DNA of 64,000 nt from positions 496,001 through 560,000 of the forward strand of contig NZ_AP025017.1 in the NCBI RefSeq assembly GCF_019974135.1, given 5' to 3'. The translations under genes and the position numbers were made by a program. The stretch's first letter is position 1, and every line of letters begins with the position of its first letter. The notes below the pieces were generated by a model. That model searched no databases. It was given only the letters and a program-made list of their open reading frames with translations, and was not told the origin of the DNA. The DNA comes from Actinomyces capricornis (lineage in GTDB: Bacteria; Actinomycetota; Actinomycetes; Actinomycetales; Actinomycetaceae). Shown here piece by piece: positions 52,639 through 60,692 of the stretch.

Positions 52639-55600
52639 ATGAGCGCGACACCCGGCCCCCGCCCCGGCGGCCCGATCGTCCCGGGACCCGACACGAGGGT
52701 CGAGAGCGCCTCGGCGCTGCTGGAGCTCGGCTCCTACCTGCGCCGGGGCCAGGCCTCGGCCGACGCCCGCCGCCTGTTCCTGGCCGGCGGGCGCCAGGCC
52801 GAGGCCTTCTACCGCCGCCGGTGGAGCCACGAGAAGATGGTCCACTCCACCCACGGGGTCAACTGCACCGGCTCATGCGCGTGGGAGGTCTACGTCTCCG
52901 ACGGCGTCATCACCTGGGAGAAGCAGGTCACCGACTACCCCACCACCGGGCCGGACATGCCCGAGTACGAGCCGCGCGGCTGCCCCCGGGGCGCGGCCTT
53001 CTCCTGGTACACCTACTCCCCCACGCGCATCCGCTACCCCTACGTGCGCTCGGTGCTGCTCGACGCCTTCCGCGCCGCCAAGGCCGACCAGGACGGCGAT
53101 GCCGTGGCCGCATGGGCCCAGGTCACCGGGGATCCGGCCACCGCCCGCGCCTACAAGTCGGCCCGCGGCAAGGGCGGCATGGTGCGGGTGGGCTGGGAGG
53201 AGGCCATGGAGATCGTGGCCGCCGCCTACGTCCACACCATCCGCACCTGGGGGCCCGACCGCATCGCCGGCTTCTCCGTCATCCCCGCCATGTCGCAGGT
53301 CTCCTACGGGGCCGGGGCCCGCCTCCACGAGCTCATCGGCGCCACCATGCTCTCCTTCTACGACTGGTACGCCGACCTGCCCCCGGCCTCCCCCCAGGTC
53401 TTCGGGGACCAGACCGATGTGCCCGAGGCCGGCGACTGGTACAACGCCCAGTACCTCATCATGTGGGGCTCGAACCTGCCCCTGACCCGCACCCCCGACG
53501 CCCACTTCATGACCGAGGCCCGCTACCACGGGCAGAAGGTCGTCTCGGTCTCCCCCGACTTCGCCGACAACACCAAGTTCGCCGACCAGTGGCTGCGCGT
53601 GGCCCCGGGCACCGACGGCGCCCTGGCCCAGGCGATGGGGCACGTCATCCTCAAGGAGTTCCACGTCGCCAGGCGCGAGCCCCTCTTCCTGGACTACATG
53701 CGCCGCCACACCGACTCCCCCTTCCTCATCGGCCTGGAGCCCTCCCCCGATGGCAGCGCCTTCGTGCCCGGGCGCTTCGTGACCGCCTCCGATATCGAGG
53801 GGGTGGCCGCCGGGGCGCCCAAGAACGAGTTCCGGCCCCTGGTGTGGGACCGCCGGCGCGGCCCCGCCGACCCGGGGGGCACCCTGGCGGACCGCTTCAC
53901 CCCCGAGGGCCAGGGCCGCTGGAACCTGCTCATGGAGGGCGTGGACCCGGTGATGAGCATCATGGACCTCCACGACGCCGACGATGCAGGCGCCGGCGGT
54001 GCCACCGGCGGCCCGGAGTCCCGGCCCCGCATCCAGGCCGCCCAGGTGCTCCTGCCCCGCTTCGACCTGCCGGGCTCGACGACGACCACCGGCAGTATCG
54101 GGGGCGGGGTCGTGCGCCGCGGCGTGCCGGTGACATGGGTGGGCGACCGCCTGGTGACCACCGTCTACGACCTGCTCCTGGCCCAGTACGGGGTGGAGCG
54201 CCCCGGACTGCCCGGCCAGTGGCCCGAGGGCTACCAGGACGCCACCGACCCCACCACTCCGGCCTGGGCCAGCGAGATCACCGGCGTTCCCGGCCCGGCC
54301 ATGATCCGGGTGGCGCGGGACTTCGCCGTCAACGCCATCGAGTCCGGCGGGCGCTCCCAGATCCTCATGGGCGCGGGCATCAACCACTACTACCACGCCG
54401 ATGAGATCTACCGCACGATCCTGGCGCTGACCTCCATGTGCGCCACCCAGGGCGTCAACGGCGGGGGCTGGGCCCACTACGTGGGCCAGGAGAAGGTCCG
54501 CCCGATCTGCGGCTTCCAGCAGTACGCCTTCGCCCTGGACTGGCACCGCCCCGCCCGCCAGATGATCTCCACCGGCTTCTGGTATCTGACCACCAGCCAG
54601 TGGCGCTACGACACCACCCCGGCCGAGCGCCTGGCCTCCCCGGTCGACCCCGGGGCCATGGTGGGCCGCACGACCACCGACACCATGGTCGAGGCCATGA
54701 AGCGCGGCTGGACCCCCTCCTACCCGACCTTCAACCGCTCCCCCCTGCTGCTGGGCCAGCAGGCCAGGGCCGAGGGGATGGAGCCCGCGGACTACGTGGT
54801 CAAGGAGCTGCGGGCCGGCACGCTGCGCTTCGCCTGCGAGGACCCCGACGCCCCCGAGAACTTCCCGCGCATCCTGTGCAACTGGCGCACCAACCTGCTG
54901 GGCTCCTCGGCCAAGGGCACGGAGTTCTTCATGCGCCACATGCTGGGCACCGACAATGATGTCAACGCCGCCGAGGCCGGTCCCGGACAGCGCCCGGTCT
55001 CGGTGACCTGGCGCGATGAGGCCCCCGCCGGCAAGCTGGACCTGATGTGGACCTCGGACTTCCGCAACACCTCCACCACCCTGCACTCCGACATCGTCCT
55101 GCCCGCGGCCACCTGGTACGAGAAGCACGACATCTCCACCACGGACATGCACCCCTTCGTGCACTCCTTCAACGCGGCCATCGACCCGCCCTGGCAGGCG
55201 CGCACGGACTTCCAGATCTTCCAGGACCTGGCCGCGATGATCTCGCAGTGGGCGCCGCGCTACCTGGGCACCCAGACCGACGTCGTGGCCGCGCCCCTGG
55301 CCCATGACACGCCCGACGCGCTGACGATGGCCCACGGCAGCGTCGCGGACATGCCCCAGGAGTGGATCCCCGGGGTGACGATGCCCAAGCTGGTACCCAC
55401 CCAGCGGGACTACACCCAGATCCGCGCCAAGTTCGACGCCCTGGGGCCACTGGCCGAGGAGCTGGGCCTGCCCTGCAAGGGCATCATGCTCAAGCCCGGG
55501 CCCGAAGTGGACCTGCTCCGGCGCCACCACGGGGCCTCCCAGGAGGGCCAGGCCGTCGGGCGCCCCCTCATCGACACCGACATCCGGGCGGCCGAGGCCA

Positions 55601-56457
55601 TCATGACCCTGTCGGGCACCACCAATGGGCGCATCGCCACCCAGGGCTGGGGGGACCTGTCCCAGCGCACCGGCACCGGGCTCATCGAGCTCAGCGCCGA
55701 GGAGGCGGGCAAGCGCATCACCTTCGAGGACACCCGCGTGCGGCCGCAGGGGGTCATCACCTCCCCGGAGTGGTCGGGCTCGGAGCACGGGGGCCGGCGC
55801 TACTCGGCCTTCGTGGTCAATGTGGAGCACGCCAAGCCCTGGCACACCCTGACCGGGCGTATGCACTACTACCTCGACCACGACTGGCTGCGCGACATGG
55901 GAGAGTCCATGCCCGTCTTCCGCCCGCCCCTGGACTTCCACGCCCTCTACGGCGAGGCCCCGCCCGGCACCCTGGGCACCAGCCGGGAGGGGGCCGTGGA
56001 GGTGGCGGTGCGCTACATCACCGCCCACAACAAATGGGCCATCCACTCCCAGTACTTCGACAACCTGCACATGCTCACCCTGGGGCGCGGCGGCCAGACG
56101 ATCTGGATGAGCCCGGCCGACGCCGACAAGATCGGGGTGCGGGACAACGAGTGGGTCGAGGCCTACAACCGCAACGGCATCGTGGCGGCCCGCGCCATCG
56201 TCTCCCACCGCATCCCCGAGGGCATGGTCTTCATGCACCACGCCCAGGAGCGCACGATGAACACGCCGCTGACCGAGCGCAGCGGGAGGCGCGGGGGCAC
56301 CCACAACTCCCTGACGCGCATCGTGCTCAAGCCCAGCCACTTCGCCGGGGGCTACGGGCAGCTGGCCTACGCCTTCAACTACATCGGGCCCACCGGCAAC
56401 AACCGCGACGAGGTCACGCTCATCCGCCGTCGCAGCAACCAGGAGGTGACGTTCTGA
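52639..56457 (+). CDS. narG: respiratory nitrate reductase alpha subunit
   Basis: 1272-residue molybdopterin oxidoreductase; it reduces nitrate to nitrite at the Mo-bisMGD centre. The FS0 cluster ligands are H72, C76, C80 and C115 (HSTHGVNCTGSC; RGCPRG), the NarG-type His-first arrangement. The Mo-ligand Asp is in SFYDWYADLPPASP near residue 240, and WGSNLPLTRTPDAHF follows. No twin-arginine leader is present, so the enzyme faces the cytoplasm. ATG 52639 follows GGAGGA with 7-nt spacing and is preferred to ATG 52612, which has no ribosome site. It overlaps narH by one base. Confidence 0.97.
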   Translation: MSATPGPRPGGPIVPGPDTRVESASALLELGSYLRRGQASADARRLFLAGGRQAEAFYRRRWSHEKMVHSTHGVNCTGSCAWEVYVSDGVITWEKQVTDYPTTGPDMPEYEPRGCPRGAAFSWYTYSPTRIRYPYVRSVLLDAFRAAKADQDGDAVAAWAQVTGDPATARAYKSARGKGGMVRVGWEEAMEIVAAAYVHTIRTWGPDRIAGFSVIPAMSQVSYGAGARLHELIGATMLSFYDWYADLPPASPQVFGDQTDVPEAGDWYNAQYLIMWGSNLPLTRTPDAHFMTEARYHGQKVVSVSPDFADNTKFADQWLRVAPGTDGALAQAMGHVILKEFHVARREPLFLDYMRRHTDSPFLIGLEPSPDGSAFVPGRFVTASDIEGVAAGAPKNEFRPLVWDRRRGPADPGGTLADRFTPEGQGRWNLLMEGVDPVMSIMDLHDADDAGAGGATGGPESRPRIQAAQVLLPRFDLPGSTTTTGSIGGGVVRRGVPVTWVGDRLVTTVYDLLLAQYGVERPGLPGQWPEGYQDATDPTTPAWASEITGVPGPAMIRVARDFAVNAIESGGRSQILMGAGINHYYHADEIYRTILALTSMCATQGVNGGGWAHYVGQEKVRPICGFQQYAFALDWHRPARQMISTGFWYLTTSQWRYDTTPAERLASPVDPGAMVGRTTTDTMVEAMKRGWTPSYPTFNRSPLLLGQQARAEGMEPADYVVKELRAGTLRFACEDPDAPENFPRILCNWRTNLLGSSAKGTEFFMRHMLGTDNDVNAAEAGPGQRPVSVTWRDEAPAGKLDLMWTSDFRNTSTTLHSDIVLPAATWYEKHDISTTDMHPFVHSFNAAIDPPWQARTDFQIFQDLAAMISQWAPRYLGTQTDVVAAPLAHDTPDALTMAHGSVADMPQEWIPGVTMPKLVPTQRDYTQIRAKFDALGPLAEELGLPCKGIMLKPGPEVDLLRRHHGASQEGQAVGRPLIDTDIRAAEAIMTLSGTTNGRIATQGWGDLSQRTGTGLIELSAEEAGKRITFEDTRVRPQGVITSPEWSGSEHGGRRYSAFVVNVEHAKPWHTLTGRMHYYLDHDWLRDMGESMPVFRPPLDFHALYGEAPPGTLGTSREGAVEVAVRYITAHNKWAIHSQYFDNLHMLTLGRGGQTIWMSPADADKIGVRDNEWVEAYNRNGIVAARAIVSHRIPEGMVFMHHAQERTMNTPLTERSGRRGGTHNSLTRIVLKPSHFAGGYGQLAYAFNYIGPTGNNRDEVTLIRRRSNQEVTF

Positions 56458-58166
56458 TGAGGGTCATGGCGCAGATCGCGATGGTGATGAACCTCGACAA
56501 GTGCATCGGGTGCCACACCTGCTCGGTGACGTGCAAGCAGGCGTGGACCAACCGCGAGGGCACGGAGTACATGTGGTTCAACAATGTGGAGACCCGCCCG
56601 GGCGTGGGCTACCCGCGCGCCTGGGAGGACCAGGACAAGTGGCGCGGGGGCTGGGAGCGCACCGCGGGAGGGCGCCTGCGCCCCCGCTCCGGCGGGCGCC
56701 TGCGCCGACTGGCCACGCTCTTCGCCAACCCGGAGATGCCCACGGTCCAGGACTACTACGAGCCGTGGACCTACGAGTACGACCGCCTGCTCTCGGCGCC
56801 CAAGGACTCCCCCACGATCCCGGTGGCCCGCGCCAGGTCCCAGCTGACCGGGGAGTACATGCCCACCATCGCGTGGGGCCCCAACTGGGACGACGACCTG
56901 GGCGGCTCCATGGAGACCCTGGCCGAGGACCCGGTCCTGGCGGGAATGAGCACCCAGGTGCGCACCGACATCGAGTCAGCCTTCATGTTCTACCTGCCGC
57001 GCATCTGCGAGCACTGCCTCAACCCCACCTGCGTGTCGGCCTGCCCCTCGGGCGCCATGTACAAGCGCACCGAGGACGGCATCGTGCTGGTGGACCAGGA
57101 CGCCTGCCGCGGCTGGCGCATGTGCGTGTCGGCCTGCCCCTACAAGAAAGTCTACTTCAACCACGCCACCGGCAAGGCCGAGAAGTGCACCCTGTGCTAC
57201 CCGCGCCTGGAGGTGGGCGAGCCCACGGTGTGCTCGGAGACCTGCGTGGGGCGCCTGCGCTACCTGGGGGTCATCCTCTACGACGCCGACCGGGTCTCCC
57301 AGGCCGCGGCCGTCAAGGATCCCCAGGACCTGTACATGGCCCAGCGCGAGATCATGCTCAACCCCCACGACCCCGGGGTCGTGGCCGCGGCCCGGGCCGA
57401 GGGCATCCCCCAGCCGTGGATCGAGGCGGCCCAGTCCTCCCCCATCTGGGAGCTCATCGACACCTATGAGGTGGCCCTGCCCCTGCACCCGGAGTACCGG
57501 ACCATGCCGATGGTCTGGTACATCCCCCCGCTGTCGCCCATCGTCGACGAGGTCGCGGCCACCGGTCTGGACGGGGAGGACCACCGGGTGCTGCTGACGG
57601 CGGTGGCCGAGATGCGCATCCCCCTGGAGTACCTGGCGGGACTGCTGACCGCTGGGGACACCGACGTCGTCGAGCGGGTGCTGCGCCGCCTGGCGGCCAT
57701 GCGCTCCCACATGCGCCAGGTGCGCCTGGGCCGCGAGCCGGACCCGGCCATCGCCGCCTCGGTGGGGCTGAGCGGGCAGGGGCTGGAGGAGATGTACCGG
57801 CTGCTGGCCATCGCCAAGTACGACGACCGCTACGTCATCCCCACCGCCAAGCCCGAGGTGCCGCGCGGCATGGAGCCCCTGGGCGCCGACCAGGAGGTGA
57901 GCGCCCTGCTGGGGCAGGGCGCCCCGGCCGGCTGCCACTCCGATGCCGCCTCCTTCCATGGGGTCGGCCAGGGCGGTGCAGGCCCGACGACGGTGGCGCT
58001 GCCCCTGCCCACGGTGCGCCGCGACCCGGTGCCCGCCGCGGGCCCGGGCGCGCCGGTCGTGGGGGTGCCCCGGCCCCTCGGCGACGACGACACGCGGCCC
58101 TCGGGGATCCCGTTGCGGGGCGGGGGCGCCGCCGCGGGCACGGCCCGCCCGGTGAGGGAGCCCTGA
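56457..58166 (+). CDS. narH: respiratory nitrate reductase beta subunit
   Basis: 569-residue iron-sulfur subunit passing electrons from NarI to NarG. Four clusters are recognisable: CIGCHTCSVTC, CEHCLNPTCVSACP, CRGWRMCVSACP (Trp in place of the fourth Cys, as expected for the [3Fe-4S] cluster) and CTLCYPR with CSETC. The last 75 or so residues are a Pro/Gly/Ala extension beyond the usual length near 500. ATG 56457 overlaps the narG stop; ATG 56466 is an alternative. narJ begins one base after its stop. Confidence 0.96.
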   Translation: MRVMAQIAMVMNLDKCIGCHTCSVTCKQAWTNREGTEYMWFNNVETRPGVGYPRAWEDQDKWRGGWERTAGGRLRPRSGGRLRRLATLFANPEMPTVQDYYEPWTYEYDRLLSAPKDSPTIPVARARSQLTGEYMPTIAWGPNWDDDLGGSMETLAEDPVLAGMSTQVRTDIESAFMFYLPRICEHCLNPTCVSACPSGAMYKRTEDGIVLVDQDACRGWRMCVSACPYKKVYFNHATGKAEKCTLCYPRLEVGEPTVCSETCVGRLRYLGVILYDADRVSQAAAVKDPQDLYMAQREIMLNPHDPGVVAAARAEGIPQPWIEAAQSSPIWELIDTYEVALPLHPEYRTMPMVWYIPPLSPIVDEVAATGLDGEDHRVLLTAVAEMRIPLEYLAGLLTAGDTDVVERVLRRLAAMRSHMRQVRLGREPDPAIAASVGLSGQGLEEMYRLLAIAKYDDRYVIPTAKPEVPRGMEPLGADQEVSALLGQGAPAGCHSDAASFHGVGQGGAGPTTVALPLPTVRRDPVPAAGPGAPVVGVPRPLGDDDTRPSGIPLRGGGAAAGTARPVREP

Positions 58167-58167
58167 G

Positions 58168-58896
58168 ATGGCCTCCTTCGTGCGCGCCCCCCGGGCCCTG
58201 GAGCCCCCGGCCCCGGTGGAGCTGGGCCCCCAGCAGCGCGCCACCGTGCACATGGCGGCCTCCCTGCTGCTGGACTACCCGCAGGAGGGGCGCCTGGCCC
58301 CCCGCCTGGAGGCCGTGTCCGCCGCCGCGGCCGACCTGCCCCCGCAGGTGGCCGGGCTCCTGGAGGACTTCGTGGCCCGGGCCCACCGCTGCGGCGAGCG
58401 GGCGCTGGCCGAGCACTATGTGGAGACCTTCGACCGCCGTCGCCGGTGCTGCCTCTACCTGACCTACTACGCGGTGGGCGATACCCGCCACCGCGGCGCC
58501 GCTATCCTGGCCTTCAAGCAGGCCCTGGCCGCCGCGGGCTATGAGATGACCCGCGATGAGCTGCCCGACTACCTGCCGGTGGTCCTGGAGCTCTCGGCCC
58601 GCAGCGATGACGAGGTCGCCCAGGCCCTGCTGTCCTGCCACCGGGAGGGCATCGAGGTGCTGCGCAGCGCCCTGGCCGATATCGGCTCGCCCTACGGGCT
58701 GCTCATCGAGGCGGTCTCCATGACCCTGCCGGCCATCGACCCGGCCACCGCGGCGCGCATGAGGGCCCTGGTGGCCGCGGGCCCGCCCACCGAGACGGTG
58801 GGGGTCACCGACACCCTGCCCTTCCCGACCATGCCCGTCAAGCACCCGGTCATCAGCCCGCTGGAGCAGCCCCTGACCCAGGAGGTCCTGTCATGA
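58168..58896 (+). CDS. narJ: nitrate reductase molybdenum cofactor assembly chaperone
   Basis: 242-residue chaperone that keeps NarGH competent for cofactor insertion and membrane attachment. Typical NarJ stretches are ASLLLDYPQEG near residue 31, HYVETFDRRRRCCLYLTYY near 83-101 and LPDYLPVVLEL near 130. It is soluble and not part of the mature enzyme. The start lies one base after the narH stop, and the end overlaps narI by 4 nt (ATGA). Confidence 0.94.
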   Translation: MASFVRAPRALEPPAPVELGPQQRATVHMAASLLLDYPQEGRLAPRLEAVSAAAADLPPQVAGLLEDFVARAHRCGERALAEHYVETFDRRRRCCLYLTYYAVGDTRHRGAAILAFKQALAAAGYEMTRDELPDYLPVVLELSARSDDEVAQALLSCHREGIEVLRSALADIGSPYGLLIEAVSMTLPAIDPATAARMRALVAAGPPTETVGVTDTLPFPTMPVKHPVISPLEQPLTQEVLS

Positions 58897-59681
58897 GCCC
58901 GATCGAGCAGAACCTCCTGTGGGTGGCCCTGCCCTACACCTGCCTGCTCCTGCTGGCCGTGGGCATGGCCTGGCGCTGGCGCACCGACCAGTTCGGGTGG
59001 ACCTCGCGCTCCACCCAGTGGCAGGAGTCGCGCATCCTGCGCCTGGCCTCACCCGTGTTCCACCTGGGCTTCCTCATGGTGGCCGCGGGCCACCTGGTGG
59101 GCCTCATGGTGCCCAAGTCCTGGACCCGGGCGGTGGGGGTGACCCAGCACATGTACCACCTGGGCGCCACCTACCTGGGGACACTGGCGGCCCTCATGAC
59201 GATCGCGGGGATGGCCGGGCTCATCTACCGCAGGGTGGTGGTCAAATCGGTGCGCCTGGCCACCAGCCGCAACGACATCGTCATGTACTGCTTCCTGGCC
59301 GTGCCGCTGCTGCTGGGCACCTTCGCCACGGTCTCCCACCAGCTCATGGACTCCCACGGCTACGACTACCGGGAGACCATCAGCCCGTGGCTGCGCTCGG
59401 TGCTGTCCTTCCAGCCCGAGCCCGGGCTCATGGCCCAGGTACCCCTGTCCTTCAAGCTGCATGTCGTCGCCGGCTTCCTGCTGCTGGCCATCTGGCCCTT
59501 CACCCGCCTGGTCCACGCCGTCTCCGCCCCGGTGGGCTACATGACCCGGCCCTACGTGGTCTACCGCTCCCGGGAGGCCTCGATCTCCACCTCCTCCACG
59601 CCCCGCGGCTGGGAGCCGGTGCGCACCCAGGGCACCGGCAACCAGGGGGCCGACGACGTCGCCGCCTCCCACGGGGCCTGA
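58893..59681 (+). CDS. narI: respiratory nitrate reductase gamma subunit
   Basis: 262-residue membrane cytochrome b with five hydrophobic segments. It oxidises quinol and passes electrons to NarH. Heme-ligand His candidates are in SPVFHLGFLMVAAGHLVGL near residues 55-70 and in FKLHVVAGF plus TRLVHAVSAP near 188-210. The C-terminal tail is Ser/Thr-rich. ATG 58893 overlaps the narJ stop. A short GGCCC/GGGCC hairpin follows the stop. Confidence 0.95.
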   Translation: MSPIEQNLLWVALPYTCLLLLAVGMAWRWRTDQFGWTSRSTQWQESRILRLASPVFHLGFLMVAAGHLVGLMVPKSWTRAVGVTQHMYHLGATYLGTLAALMTIAGMAGLIYRRVVVKSVRLATSRNDIVMYCFLAVPLLLGTFATVSHQLMDSHGYDYRETISPWLRSVLSFQPEPGLMAQVPLSFKLHVVAGFLLLAIWPFTRLVHAVSAPVGYMTRPYVVYRSREASISTSSTPRGWEPVRTQGTGNQGADDVAASHGA

Positions 59682-59726
59682 GGCCCCACCGTTGGGCCAC
59701 CTTCCTCTCCCGCCCCTCCCCGACCA

Positions 59727-59732
59727 TAGGAT
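59727..59732 (+). promoter_or_regulatory. -10 element of modA (leaderless type)
   Basis: TAGGAT exactly 6 nt before the modA ATG, no Shine-Dalgarno. It implies that modA-modBC-moeZ has its own promoter separate from nar. Confidence 0.5.
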
Positions 59733-59738
59733 GCCTTC

Positions 59739-60692
59739 ATGAGCCTGACCCGCCGTGCCGCTCTGACCGCCACCGGCCTGCTCGCTGCCCTGAGCCTGGC
59801 CGCCTGCTCCGGCCAGGCCGGGACGGGCGCCGGCCCCACCGCCTCGCCCTCCGCGCCGCCGTCGGGCACCTCCCAGGAGGTCTCCGGGGAGCTGACCGTC
59901 CTGGCGGCCGCCTCGCTCCAGGCCAGCTTCGAGGAGATCGGCGAGGCCATCGAGCAGCAGCACCCGGGCCTGACCATCACCTTCGACTTCCAGGGCTCCC
60001 AGGACCTGGTGGCCTCCCTGGCCAATGGCGCCACGGCTGATGTCCTGGCCACCGCCAACACCACCACCATGGACAAGGCGGTCTCCCAGTCCCTGGTGGG
60101 CGAGCCCCAGGAGTTCGCCACCAATGTGCTCACCCTCATCGTCCCGCAGGGCAATCCCGCCAGGGTCACCGGGCTGGACTCCTCCCTGGAGGGCGCCGAC
60201 CTGGTCATCTGCGCCCCCGAGGTGCCCTGCGGGGAGGCCACCGGCAGGCTCGCCACGGCCCTGGGCATCACCCTCGACCCGGTCTCGCAGGAGCAGAAGG
60301 TGACCGACGTGCGGGGCAAGGTCGAGTCCGGCGAGGCCCAGGCCGGCATCGTCTACACCACCGACGCCGCGGCGGCCACCGGGGTGGAGGAGATCAGCAT
60401 CCCCGACGGCGGCGTGGTCAACCACTACCCCATCGCCACCACCGCCGCGCCCGCCAACCCGCAGGCCGCCCAGCTCTTCGTCGAGACCGTCCTGGGGCGC
60501 ACGGGCCAGCTGGTCCTGGCCGACGACGGCTTCGGCGCCCCCGGCGGCGCGCCCCAATCCGCGAGCGCCACGCCCACCGCCCCCGGCTCCCCGGCGGCCA
60601 CCGGCTCGCCCACGGCGACGGGATCGCCGGCGACCACCAGGGACAGCGCCGAGTCCTCCCCCGAGCCGGGAGCCCAGGAGAGCGCTGAGTGA
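59739..60692 (+). CDS. modA: molybdate-binding lipoprotein
   Basis: 317-residue substrate-binding protein of the molybdate ABC transporter. The signal MSLTRRAALTATGLLAAL ends in lipobox LAACS (residues 20-24). The domain begins ELTVLAAASLQASFEEIG near residue 52 and contains DFQGSQDLV and ADVLATANTTTMD, typical for ModA oxyanion binding. The C-terminal 50 residues are a degenerate Thr/Ala/Gly/Ser/Pro repeat (ATGSPTATGSPATT), unusual for this family and perhaps a spacer. ATG 59739 is supported by TAGGAT-N6-ATG; modBC overlaps its stop. Confidence 0.93.
   Translation: MSLTRRAALTATGLLAALSLAACSGQAGTGAGPTASPSAPPSGTSQEVSGELTVLAAASLQASFEEIGEAIEQQHPGLTITFDFQGSQDLVASLANGATADVLATANTTTMDKAVSQSLVGEPQEFATNVLTLIVPQGNPARVTGLDSSLEGADLVICAPEVPCGEATGRLATALGITLDPVSQEQKVTDVRGKVESGEAQAGIVYTTDAAAATGVEEISIPDGGVVNHYPIATTAAPANPQAAQLFVETVLGRTGQLVLADDGFGAPGGAPQSASATPTAPGSPAATGSPTATGSPATTRDSAESSPEPGAQESAE

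Noticed and set aside
52873..56340. 1155-codon minus-strand frame opposite narG
   Set aside because: Same GC-bias effect; narG on the plus strand has intact cluster and Mo-ligand motifs, and the antisense translation is low-complexity.
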